6,101 nucleotides of DNA from the NCBI RefSeq assembly GCF_900764565.1, contig NZ_CAAFOM010000201.1:1-6101 (forward strand), in the 5' to 3' direction. Position numbers and translations under genes: made by a program. The notes beneath the pieces were generated by a model, which was not told the origin of the DNA, did no database searches, and saw nothing but the letters and a program-made list of their open reading frames with translations. Source of the stretch: an uncultured Catenibacterium sp. (lineage in GTDB: Bacteria > Bacillota_I > Bacilli_A > Erysipelotrichales > Coprobacillaceae). Shown here piece after piece: positions 1 to 6,017 of this stretch. Positions within the stretch are counted from its first letter, which is position 1. Each line of letters opens with the position of its first letter.

Positions 1-751
1 CTGTTTCAGTAAATTTTCTTACAAGTTCTTCGACAGTCATTTTCTTTTTTGTTTCTTCATCAATATCCGCAATGATTTTTCCATCCTTCATCATCAAGAT
101 TCTATTACCATATTTAAGAGCATCTTCCATATCATGAGTGATCATCATAGTAGTAATATGATGTTCTTTCGCAATTCTTTCAGATAATTTCATCACCTTG
201 ATAGATGTCGCAGGATCAAGTGCAGCAGTATGTTCATCTAATAAAAGTAATTGTGGTTTAACTAAAGTTGCCATTAATAGTGTGAGGGCTTGTCTTTGTC
301 CTCCAGATAAGGTACCCACTTTAGTTGTTAAACGGTCTTCTAACCCAATATCTAAGTCCTTTAATGCATTTACAAAAACATCATGGTGTTTATGAGTAAA
401 GGGTGTGAGTGAGAAATGTTTTCCTCTTTGATAAGCTAAAGATAAGTTTTCTTCAATTGTCATTGAAGGGGCTGTTCCTCTCAAAGGATCCTGGAATAAG
501 CGACCAATGGTACGGCTTCTCACATATTCCTTTTCATGAGTGATATCTTTACCATCTAAGACAATAGTCCCTTCTTTTGTTTCTACTGCCCCAGAAATCG
601 CACCAAATAATGTAGACTTCCCTGCACCGTTAGATCCTATAATAGTCACAAAATCTCCTAGTTCAAGATGAAGAGATAAGTGATCAATGGCTTTCTTTTC
701 ATTGACTGTCCCTTCATTAAATACAACTGTTAAGTCTTTTATATTAAGCAT
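1..751 (-). CDS. trpZ: TrpXYZ-type ABC transporter, ATP-binding subunit (3' end outside window)
   Basis: This is the cytoplasmic ATPase that powers the importer encoded by the two genes just upstream. Reading from ATG at 751, the frame stays open for 250 codons to the window edge. The visible protein has Walker A GSNGAGKST (residues 39-47), a Q-loop glutamine in RLFQDP (Q87), signature LSGGQRQ (148-154), Walker B LLLLDE (168-173) and the switch histidine in MITHD (H206). The stretch around 83-103 (FQDPLRGTAPSMTIEENL) is typical of the COG1101-like ATPases that pair with TrpX-type binding proteins. Such proteins are usually about 250-260 residues, so probably only a few C-terminal residues are missing. 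The start overlaps the permease stop by 8 bases, and its GAGGAGG ribosome site lies inside the permease gene, which suggests translational coupling. The family is certain; the tryptophan assignment comes from the T-box leader. Confidence 0.93.
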   Translation of the reverse strand, partial: MLNIKDLTVVFNEGTVNEKKAIDHLSLHLELGDFVTIIGSNGAGKSTLFGAISGAVETKEGTIVLDGKDITHEKEYVRSRTIGRLFQDPLRGTAPSMTIEENLSLAYQRGKHFSLTPFTHKHHDVFVNALKDLDIGLEDRLTTKVGTLSGGQRQALTLLMATLVKPQLLLLDEHTAALDPATSIKVMKLSERIAKEHHITTMMITHDMEDALKYGNRILMMKDGKIIADIDEETKKKMTVEELVRKFTET

Positions 752-1610
752 GTCTCTTAAACCTCCTCTTGAGTGTTGCAGAAGAAATCGCAATCACAAC
801 AATAAATGCTGATAGGATCTTTAAGTCTCCTGAAGGAAGACCTAAGTATAAGGCAATTGTTAGGGCAAAACGATAGAAGATAGCCCCTACAATCGTACCA
901 ACTAAGCATATTGCAACCTTATCACTCTTAATAAATGTCAAACCAATAATAATAGAAGCAAGTCCGATGACCATCATACCAATACCACTAGTGATATCCG
1001 CATAGCCCTGCTGTTGTGTAAATAAAGCACCACTTAAAGCCACTAAACCATTAGCAAGTCCTAAACCAATAATTTTCATCTTATCTGTATCAATAGAGCT
1101 CGCACGTACCATTGCTTCATTATCACCACAGGCTCTAAGTGCAAGCCCCATCTGTGTCTTTAAGAAATAATTCAATAATACGGTAATCACTATCACAATC
1201 ACACCAATAATCAATAATTTATCATAAGGTTCAAACTGAGTTGTACTGCTGAAGATTGTCTTATGATTAAATAATGAGATATTTGGTGTCTGATGCATGA
1301 TACGTAGATTCACTGAATATAAAGCAGTCTGTGTAAGGATTCCGGCTAGGATTTCATTGATATTGAGCTTAGTAATGAGTAAACCTGTCACCATTCCTGC
1401 AATCGCACCTGCTACAAATCCAAATACCATACCAAGTACTGGGTAGCCTGCCACTGCCACCATAGCGCTTACTGCACATCCTGTTGTAAAACTTCCATCG
1501 ACTGTCAAGTCTGGAATATTCAAAACTTTGAAACTAATATATAAGCCTAGAGATAAGACGGCAAATATGCCGCCTAACTCTAGGGCTCCAAGAATAACTG
1601 TACTATTCAT
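744..1610 (-). CDS. trpY: TrpXYZ-type ABC transporter permease
   Basis: This 288-residue integral membrane protein forms the channel of the importer. It has about eight hydrophobic segments, for example near residues 5-25, 43-75, 86-100, 131-150, 179-197, 208-226, 231-255 and 263-278. It belongs to the branched-chain-amino-acid/sugar-type permease superfamily (COG4120-like). The cytoplasmic stretch GLALRACGDNEAMVRASSID (155-174) is where the ATPase docks in this superfamily, and the DLTVDGSF motif (35-41) is typical of this subgroup. The C-terminus is basic (KRRFKRHA), as expected for a cytoplasmic tail. ATG at 1610 is preceded by AGGAG six bases away. The TAA of the preceding gene runs directly into this ribosome site (TAAGGAG), and only 9 bases separate the two genes. 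Substrate specificity cannot be read from the permease itself; tryptophan is inferred from the leader. Confidence 0.93.
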   Translation of the reverse strand: MNSTVILGALELGGIFAVLSLGLYISFKVLNIPDLTVDGSFTTGCAVSAMVAVAGYPVLGMVFGFVAGAIAGMVTGLLITKLNINEILAGILTQTALYSVNLRIMHQTPNISLFNHKTIFSSTTQFEPYDKLLIIGVIVIVITVLLNYFLKTQMGLALRACGDNEAMVRASSIDTDKMKIIGLGLANGLVALSGALFTQQQGYADITSGIGMMVIGLASIIIGLTFIKSDKVAICLVGTIVGAIFYRFALTIALYLGLPSGDLKILSAFIVVIAISSATLKRRFKRHA

Positions 1611-1619
1611 AAAAACTCC

Positions 1620-2591
1620 TTAGATTTCTGTATATTTACTATCGCTTGTAATGCTTTCTGGTAATTTAATACCTAATTTATCTTTTGTAGTTGTATTGAC
1701 ATAGATTTTTAAGTTTGTCTTAAATACTTTAACTGGGATATTTTCTACTTTATTACCCTTTAATACTTTATCAACAATTTTGGCCGTTTCTTTACCAAGT
1801 TCTTTATAATCAATACCAACACTTAAGAAACCACCATCTTTAACCATTGAATCAGCACCTACATATAAAGGCTTGTTTGCTTTCTTACATGCATCACTGA
1901 CTACATTCATCGCACTTGCAACTGTATTATCATTTGGTGCAAAGATTGCATCACATTTACTATTTAATACATTGACAGCACTTTGTGCTTCATTGACTGA
2001 TGCAATTGTTGCTTCTTCTACCTTGATATTCTTCTTAGCACAATAAGCTTTTGCCTTTTTAATATTAGTCACTGAGTTGGCTTCACCTTTATTATAAAGC
2101 ATACCAATTGTTTTTGTATTTGGATTGATTTCTAATGCTTTATCAATAATCTGATCAACTTGTACCTCATCACTTGTACCAGTAATATTCTTATCTGGTT
2201 TAGTTAATGAGCTCGTTAACTGTGCCCCCACTGGATCAGTCACTGCACTAAATACAACGGGAGTCTTAGTAGCAAGTTTTGCAACGGCCTGTGCTGCAGG
2301 AGTCGCAATTGCCATGACACAATCAAAATTCTTTCCGGCAAAATCATTGGCGATACTTGCACAAGTATTTGTGTCACCCTGACCATTCTTGAATGTATAT
2401 TCGATATTCTTATCATCATATCCTAAAGTTTTCATTTCTTTATCAAATGAATCCTTGATCTCATTTAATGAAGTATGATCCATGAACTGGATAATACCTA
2501 CTTTCTTCTTACTACTAGTAGAAGTTCCACATCCTGCTAAAAGTGAAATTGTTAATGCTGAAGTTAATACTGTTCCTAATAATTTGTTCAT
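1620..2591 (-). CDS. trpX: TrpX-type ABC transporter substrate-binding lipoprotein (predicted tryptophan)
   Basis: This is the extracellular solute receptor of the importer, tethered to the membrane by lipid. Starting at ATG 2591 gives 323 residues. A basic N-terminus (MNK) and hydrophobic stretch lead to lipobox LLAG-C, with Cys21 as the lipidated residue. A Ser/Thr/Lys linker and then the ABC_sub_bind (PF04392-like) fold follow, recognisable from KVGIIQFMDH near the start of the mature domain and VVFSAVTDPVGAQL near the middle. I prefer ATG 2591 to the in-frame ATG at 2615. AGAGGA sits about 8 bases before 2591, whereas 2615 has only a weak GAGA-like site and would add eight polar, basic residues before the signal peptide. 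It is first in a three-gene operon and is preceded by a Trp T-box, which supports tryptophan as ligand. Ligand binding itself is not shown by the sequence. Confidence 0.92.
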   Translation of the reverse strand: MNKLLGTVLTSALTISLLAGCGTSTSSKKKVGIIQFMDHTSLNEIKDSFDKEMKTLGYDDKNIEYTFKNGQGDTNTCASIANDFAGKNFDCVMAIATPAAQAVAKLATKTPVVFSAVTDPVGAQLTSSLTKPDKNITGTSDEVQVDQIIDKALEINPNTKTIGMLYNKGEANSVTNIKKAKAYCAKKNIKVEEATIASVNEAQSAVNVLNSKCDAIFAPNDNTVASAMNVVSDACKKANKPLYVGADSMVKDGGFLSVGIDYKELGKETAKIVDKVLKGNKVENIPVKVFKTNLKIYVNTTTKDKLGIKLPESITSDSKYTEI

Positions 2592-2634
2592 TGTTCTGTT
2601 CCTCTTCGTTTTCATAATTTTTATTTTCTCTGAT

Positions 2635-2664
2635 TCAATTCAAACAACGACGCCATCGCTTCAT
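2635..2664 (-). CDS. Nine-codon upstream ORF (possible leader peptide MKRWRRCLN)
   Basis: A tiny ORF lies after the T-box terminator and before trpX. It reads Met-Lys-Arg-Trp-Arg-Arg-Cys-Leu-Asn and stops at TGA. Its ribosome site GGGAGGA (2671-2677) is the best in the leader and stands 6-7 bases before the ATG, an ideal distance. It holds one Trp codon (TGG, codon 4) and three CGN arginine codons (CGA, CGT, CGT). The stop lies 43 bases before the preferred trpX start and in a different frame, so it is neither an N-terminal extension nor a fusion. I infer that ribosomes reaching this ORF could influence trpX translation according to charged tRNA-Trp supply. The B. subtilis rtpA operon, with a Trp T-box plus a Trp-rich leader peptide, is the precedent. 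Expression is not proven, and a chance short ORF remains possible. Confidence 0.5.
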   Translation of the reverse strand: MKRWRRCLN

Positions 2665-2692
2665 ATGAGTTCCTCCCAACTTGTTAGCAGGT

Positions 2693-2725
2693 AATAAAAA
2701 AACACCTGTCCCAAAAGACAGATGT
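2693..2725 (-). terminator. Rho-independent terminator of the T-box leader
   Basis: On the minus strand, ACATCTGTC (2717-2725) pairs with GACAGGTGT (2702-2710). The nine-pair stem has one G-T wobble and a six-base loop, and is followed at once by a T run (2696-2701). This is the default off state of the trpXYZ operon when tRNA-Trp is charged. Confidence 0.92.
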
Positions 2726-2745
2726 TACTCTTTAAGCCACCTTTT
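2713..2745 (-). promoter_or_regulatory. T-box antiterminator (alternative fold)
   Basis: AAAAGG (2740-2745) can pair with TCTTTT (2713-2718). This leaves the TGGC-led bulge on one side, and a short AGA/TCT pairing (TCT at 2720-2722) caps it. The fold uses bases 2717-2722 of the terminator's 5' arm, so antiterminator and terminator exclude each other, as the T-box mechanism requires. The pairing was worked out by eye. Confidence 0.65.
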
Positions 2746-2927
2746 GATTCATAAATGCTAACACATTTTTGCATTATAACGTTTGCATCACGTCTCAGGA
2801 TACTTGTTGCCTTTCCCCATCGCCCTCACAGGTCCATTTATCATTGTAGTACTACCAGGTTTCCAGCATCCCCGGCTCTCTATCAGCCCTATACAAAGTT
2901 TTATCTCCCGCTCTTAGGTTTATCTGA

Positions 2928-2956
2928 ATGTTACATCACAACACATTCAATGTCAA
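2928..2956 (-). promoter_or_regulatory. Sigma-A promoter of the trpXYZ operon
   Basis: A perfect -35 TTGACA (2951-2956 on the plus map) is separated by exactly 17 bases from a -10 TAACAT (2928-2933) on the minus strand. Transcription would start near 2921, giving a leader of about 330 bases before trpX. This fits the T-box, whose Stem I begins shortly after. I see no repressor palindrome over it, so control appears to lie in the leader RNA. Confidence 0.8.
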
Positions 2957-3017
2957 CACTTTTATTTGTGTTTTTGTATATTTTATAATATTGCTTAACA
3001 TATTTGTGTATATAATA

Positions 3018-3045
3018 AATATCCTATTCATTTGAACAGGATATT
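3018..3045 (-). terminator. Hairpin downstream of the dehydrogenase, probable weak terminator
   Basis: AATATCCT (3018-3025) and AGGATATT (3038-3045) form a perfect 8-bp stem. After one mismatch it continues for three more pairs (TTC/GAA) around a four-base loop. It lies about 50 bases after the dehydrogenase stop, where that operon should end. On the minus strand the following tract is only T/A-rich (ATTTATTATATA), not a clean T run. On the plus strand a run of six T (3055-3060) comes nine bases after the stem, but no plus-strand gene reads into it. The stem is certain; its efficiency as a terminator is not. Confidence 0.55.
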
Positions 3046-3095
3046 CATATCTCCTTTTTTATCGTATCCTTTTTACAGGTTCCATTTTACTACTA

Positions 3096-4043
3096 TTAAT
3101 AGCCTTTTGTTCTATTAACAAGGTTTTCTAATGGTTCCTGGTTCTTTAAGTGATTGAGATTTCTGATTACTAATTGTGTATAGTAATCCTGGACACTCTT
3201 CCAATGATACCCGCCAGAACAATGAGGTGTAATCATGACTCTCGGATTTTTCCATAATGGTGAATCAGCGGGTAATGGCTCTTCTTCAAAAACATCAAGT
3301 AATGCCCCACCAATAGACTTATTGTCTAATGCTTCTAATAAAGCATAAGTATCAATCACACTACCTCTACCTACATTACATACAACCGCATCTTCTTTCA
3401 TTAATGAAAACTCATCATGGCTTAACATATGGAATGTTGCATTGGTTGCTGGTAAAGAAGTAATAATATAATCCATCTTTGGTAATACATCATGTAATTC
3501 TTTAGAAGTAATGATTTCATCACAATTTGGATGTTCCTTATAAGAGTTTCTTAGTCCTGTGACATTGGCACCTAATACCTTTAATACTTTCGCAAATTCA
3601 GTACCAATATCCCCTACTCCAAGTAATAAGACATTTGAGCCATAAATTTCTCTACCAGTAAATAATGGTGTCCATCTTGCTTCTTTCTGTCGATCATAAT
3701 AAAAACGTAGATTCTTATTAAAGCTCAAGATCATTCCCATCATATGTTCGCAGATGGCATGGCCATAGCTTCCACTTGCATTTGTAAGAAGTGTTTGTCT
3801 ATTTAAGATGTTTGGTAGAAGAAATTGATCATTTCCTGCACTATTTAATAATAGTGCTTTAAGTGTAGGTCTATTCAAGTTAAATTGTCTTGGTGGATTA
3901 CCTACAATGACATCTGCTTCATCAATCATTTCCTGTGTTAAATCTTCTTTGTTTACCTTTAAAAGGTTCATATCAGGACAAGACTTTTTAATAAGATCAA
4001 TATTTGAATCATCTAAAGCTGGAATAAGTAATACCTTCAACAT
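3096..4043 (-). CDS. D-2-hydroxyacid dehydrogenase, NAD(P)-dependent
   Basis: This cytoplasmic oxidoreductase interconverts a D-2-hydroxyacid and the matching 2-ketoacid using a nicotinamide cofactor. The 315-residue length is normal for the COG0111/COG1052 family. The N-terminal catalytic half precedes the Rossmann motif GVGDIG (142-147). The family's catalytic residues are present: R226 in NVGRGSVID, the D250/E255 pair in LDVFEEEPLP, and H274 in ITPHCSG. Nothing appears broken. The actual substrate (lactate, glycerate, phosphoglycerate, hydroxyisocaproate or other) cannot be decided; it lacks the ACT domain of long SerA enzymes. ATG at 4043 is preceded by an unusual AGGGGGGA ribosome site. 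That site overlaps the TAG stop of the upstream zinc-ribbon gene, with 12 bases between the genes, so the two are probably co-transcribed. No functional link between them is obvious. Confidence 0.9.
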   Translation of the reverse strand: MLKVLLIPALDDSNIDLIKKSCPDMNLLKVNKEDLTQEMIDEADVIVGNPPRQFNLNRPTLKALLLNSAGNDQFLLPNILNRQTLLTNASGSYGHAICEHMMGMILSFNKNLRFYYDRQKEARWTPLFTGREIYGSNVLLLGVGDIGTEFAKVLKVLGANVTGLRNSYKEHPNCDEIITSKELHDVLPKMDYIITSLPATNATFHMLSHDEFSLMKEDAVVCNVGRGSVIDTYALLEALDNKSIGGALLDVFEEEPLPADSPLWKNPRVMITPHCSGGYHWKSVQDYYTQLVIRNLNHLKNQEPLENLVNRTKGY

Positions 4044-4055
4044 ATTTAGTCCCCC

Positions 4056-4451
4056 CTAAGTTCTTTTGATAAACTTAGTATGACACTTTGGACAGCTGAT
4101 TTCAATCTTTCCGCGTCCTTTTGGTACACGAACAACCTGTTTACATGTTGGACATTTATAATATTTATGTGTTTTATCTTTTCTTTTTCTCTTAAAGAAA
4201 TCTACCTTTTTTGTAATAGGTGCAATAAGCTGTACATATTTCTGATTTTCCTGATAACGTTTATAGATATTCCTAGAAAATATTCTGAAATAAATATAGA
4301 TCATCAAAAATAAGCTTAAGATCATTAATGGTTTTGAACCAGTAAATAACTCTATAATAACTAAAATAAACAATAAATACATGAGATGACTGTTGAGTTT
4401 ATCTGCTCCACCATATCTTCCCTGCATGAATCTGATAAATTTTTCTTTCAT
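4056..4451 (-). CDS. Small membrane protein with C-terminal zinc ribbon, function unknown
   Basis: Starting at ATG 4451, the 131-residue protein has four parts. They are a short basic N-terminus with the motif FMQGRYGGADKLN (8-20), two hydrophobic segments (about 23-37 and 41-58), a basic region (59-98, including FKRKRKDK) and a C-terminal CPTC (100-103) plus CPKC (120-123). The last pair would bind one zinc ion. The two helices predict a hairpin in the membrane with the zinc ribbon in the cytoplasm, by the positive-inside rule. I recognise the RYG-D-L plus membrane plus zinc-ribbon layout as recurring among Firmicute hypothetical proteins, but no function is known to me. ATG 4451 was chosen because GGAGG stands six bases before it. 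A longer reading would need a TTG start at 4484 and lacks a ribosome site. The dehydrogenase follows at once. Confidence 0.85.
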   Translation of the reverse strand: MKEKFIRFMQGRYGGADKLNSHLMYLLFILVIIELFTGSKPLMILSLFLMIYIYFRIFSRNIYKRYQENQKYVQLIAPITKKVDFFKRKRKDKTHKYYKCPTCKQVVRVPKGRGKIEISCPKCHTKFIKRT

Positions 4452-4483
4452 AAAATACCTCCATGTCATTAATATAGTATTCA

Positions 4484-4489
4484 ATTATA
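4484..4489 (-). promoter_or_regulatory. Candidate -10 box for the zinc-ribbon/dehydrogenase unit
   Basis: A consensus TATAAT on the minus strand lies between the protease terminator and the ATG at 4451. I find no convincing -35: the expected position falls at the edge of the terminator T run. TATAAT also arises easily in such A/T-rich DNA, so this is only a candidate. Confidence 0.35.
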
Positions 4490-4503
4490 AACTCCATATT
4501 AAC

Positions 4504-4529
4504 AAAAAAGGACAGAAACTGTCCTTTTT
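4504..4529 (-). terminator. Rho-independent terminator after the serine protease gene
   Basis: AAAAAGGACAG and CTGTCCTTTTT form a perfect 11-bp stem around a three-base loop, beginning six bases after the protease stop. On the minus strand the 3' arm ends in a run of six T. The A- and T-flanked arms make it work equally well in either direction, although only minus-strand genes lie on both sides. Confidence 0.92.
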
Positions 4530-4534
4530 GTCCA

Positions 4535-5425
4535 TTATCTACTTTTGTTGATGAGTTCTTTCGCAATCTTTAATGCAGTATTTGAAGGAATCGCAAATCC
4601 TAGACCTTCACTGTTTGTATCGGATGATTTTGCATTCACAATACCAATGAGATCACCATTTCCATTAAATAATCCTCCACCAGAGTTACCTGGGGAAACG
4701 GCTGCATCTGTCTGAATAACAGAAATAGAGATAGTCCTAGTAGAGCTATAAAGCTGACCAAAACGACCATAATCATTCGATGAAGACGAGTCATCATTGT
4801 CTAGCTGTACTGTAATCTTACGATTTAATGCTGATACGATACCTGAAGTAATAGAATCACTGAATGTACCTTCTGGGTTACCTACTGCATATGTAGATTG
4901 ACCCTGTACTAATTTATCACTATTCGCAAATGTTGCTGGTTTTAAATTAGTTGCATTGATCTTAAGTACCGCAATATCATTATCACTATAAGTTCCTACT
5001 AAAGTTGCATCATATGTTTTATTATCACTTGTAGTGACCTTAATTGTACTTGCTCCAGAGACAACATGAGCACAGGTAATAATATAACCATCGCTGCTCA
5101 TGATCACTCCTGAACCTGCACCACTTGATACCTGTGAACCATACCAGAAGTTATCTCTTGAGATATTTTCTGTTGTAATGGCTACAACACTTTGTGTCAT
5201 CTTAGAAGAAATACTTGAGGCATCTTTTGATGTACCTACTGCTTTAGTTGTAGTAGTCTTCGTCACTACTGTAGTACCCTGATTATTCATAAAATAAGAA
5301 CCAGCAGCGCCTCCACCAAAACCTAATGCCACAGCAATAAATGCTTTACCTATATTTTTGCTTAAACGACTGACTTTCTTTTTATTCTGCTTTTCATAAA
5401 CATCTTTTAAATTTTCGTTGTTCAT
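4535..5425 (-). CDS. Membrane-anchored trypsin-like serine protease, HtrA/DegP class without PDZ domain
   Basis: This surface protease probably cuts misfolded or exported proteins outside the membrane. The 296-residue protein has a short, charged cytoplasmic N-terminus and one membrane segment (about 25-46, Gly/Ala-rich). A Thr/Lys/Ser-rich linker (50-72) leads to a trypsin-like S1C domain. The catalytic triad is visible: H120 in CAHVV, D150 in DNDIAVLK and S248 in SPGNSGGGL. The usual HtrA landmarks AVGNPEG (180-186) and QTDAAVSPGNSGG (238-250) are intact. Two things differ from classical HtrA. The chain ends right after the protease fold (LGFAIPSNTALKIAKELI), with no PDZ domain, and a Ser/Asp-rich insertion (about 208-233) precedes the strand leading to the active serine. 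The start at 5425 has only a modest GAGAGTGG ribosome site. It stands alone, with a strong terminator behind it. I give no gene symbol because htrA would imply a PDZ domain. Confidence 0.92.
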   Translation of the reverse strand: MNNENLKDVYEKQNKKKVSRLSKNIGKAFIAVALGFGGGAAGSYFMNNQGTTVVTKTTTTKAVGTSKDASSISSKMTQSVVAITTENISRDNFWYGSQVSSGAGSGVIMSSDGYIITCAHVVSGASTIKVTTSDNKTYDATLVGTYSDNDIAVLKINATNLKPATFANSDKLVQGQSTYAVGNPEGTFSDSITSGIVSALNRKITVQLDNDDSSSSNDYGRFGQLYSSTRTISISVIQTDAAVSPGNSGGGLFNGNGDLIGIVNAKSSDTNSEGLGFAIPSNTALKIAKELINKSR

Positions 5426-5450
5426 AATACCACTCTCACTTTCTGATTCT

Positions 5451-5456
5451 AGTATA
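5451..5456 (-). promoter_or_regulatory. Candidate -10 box for the serine protease gene
   Basis: TATACT on the minus strand (within GATATATACT) lies 25 bases before the protease ATG. No good -35 is found 16-18 bases further upstream (ATTTAG or similar), so this promoter would need an activator or another sigma factor, or the assignment is wrong. I recognise no stress-regulator operator here. Confidence 0.3.
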
Positions 5457-5504
5457 TATCTTAAACTTAATACCTAAATGTGGTTTTTGTGGGAAAATAT
5501 GTTA

Positions 5505-6017
5505 TTACATATCTATTCCTGCATATTTCAAAAATTTCTTTTCATTGAGGATCCCTTGAGTTAAAAATTCTCCATCTTTAAATAATGCATAAGTAGAAAC
5601 TGGTGTAGGGAGGTTCTGTGCCTGTTCACGTGTTGTGATATGAATCGTTTTTAAAGGAATGTTGTATTCTTTTGCCACTTCTTCTATGCGTGGTACCCAA
5701 TAATCTGTGAAAGGACATTGATCTGTATAATATAATACAAAGCCCTGTTCATTGATATGCGGATGTTTGGCACATTCTTTAAACTGCGGTGGATCAACTT
5801 CAGTGAATGGAAGATACATAAGTATAATACCATTATCTGATTCATCGGCTATCTTAAACCCTTTATGTGTCAAATATTTATAATCAGAAAGGAACTCTTT
5901 CTTACGTCCTTTAGACGATAGAATACAAACACCTTTATAGCCCTTTTGACGTGCATCTTCTATGCAATAGTTTAATAAGTCACTTGAATATCCATGTCCC
6001 TTCATAGAACCAGATAC
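5505..6017 (-). pseudogene. GNAT acetyltransferase with YoaP-type C-terminal domain, N-terminus lost
   Basis: What remains is the second half of a GNAT N-acetyltransferase followed by a YoaP-like domain. The visible part begins VSGSMKGHGYSSDLL, containing the acetyl-CoA-binding GxG loop (KGHG) normally found in mid-protein. The rest of the GNAT fold reaches YLPF (about residue 67 counted from ATG 6005). The YoaP-like part follows (about 75-163), with YYTDQCPFTDYW and a thioredoxin-like PVSTYALFKDGEF. From memory, relatives are about 250 residues, so roughly 80-90 N-terminal residues, including the first GNAT strands, are missing. ATG 6005 has no ribosome site. Family-like codons continue upstream to GTA at 6015-6017, then stop matching, and an in-frame TAG follows at 6024-6026. 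I therefore read it as a 5'-truncated gene rather than a short real one. The remaining 166 codons are open and undamaged, so the break may be recent. Confidence 0.7.

Larger units (their letters stand above)
2693..2921 (-). promoter_or_regulatory. T-box riboswitch, tRNA-Trp specificity
   Basis: This leader RNA senses uncharged tRNA and lets transcription continue into trpXYZ. Stem I shows the GAGAGCCGGG start of the distal arm (2871-2880) and the downstream GATGCTGGAAACCTGG apical-type segment, whose CC/GG ends pair. The 3' side carries AAA-TGG-A (2833-2839) followed by CCTGTG, which pairs with TATAGG (2888-2893) to close the specifier loop. The specifier codon therefore reads TGG (Trp). A stem-III-like pairing joins 2771-2776 with 2753-2758. 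The T-box bulge TGGC (2736-2739) would pair with tRNA 5'-GCCA-3', that is discriminator G73, which bacterial tRNA-Trp has. Two independent contacts thus agree on Trp. The second half of the T-box is TTAAAGAG rather than the common ACCGCG, so the antiterminator is A/T-rich. The 5' end is inferred from the promoter. Confidence 0.88.

Noticed and set aside
198..395. Plus-strand 65-codon ORF opposite the ATPase gene
   Set aside because: It is antisense to the ATPase region containing the signature and Walker B motifs, has no plausible ribosome site, and resembles no protein I know.
2592..2615. Longer trpX N-terminus starting at ATG 2615
   Set aside because: It adds eight polar, basic residues in front of a signal peptide that already has a proper start, and its ribosome site is weak compared with AGAGGA before 2591.
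2755..2988. Plus-strand 77-codon ORF over the trp leader
   Set aside because: It lies opposite the T-box and promoter, has no ribosome site, and its composition reflects the structured RNA rather than a protein.
3019..3052. Six-codon ORF (MNILFK) on the minus strand behind AAGGAG, inside the hairpin after the dehydrogenase
   Set aside because: The ribosome site is only two bases from the ATG, the coding part is the hairpin itself, and nothing downstream needs a leader peptide before the trp promoter.
4051..4056. Run of six G in the dehydrogenase ribosome site as a phase-variable switch
   Set aside because: Six bases is short for slipped-strand switching, and length changes there would only alter spacing slightly. 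There is no second sign of phase variation.
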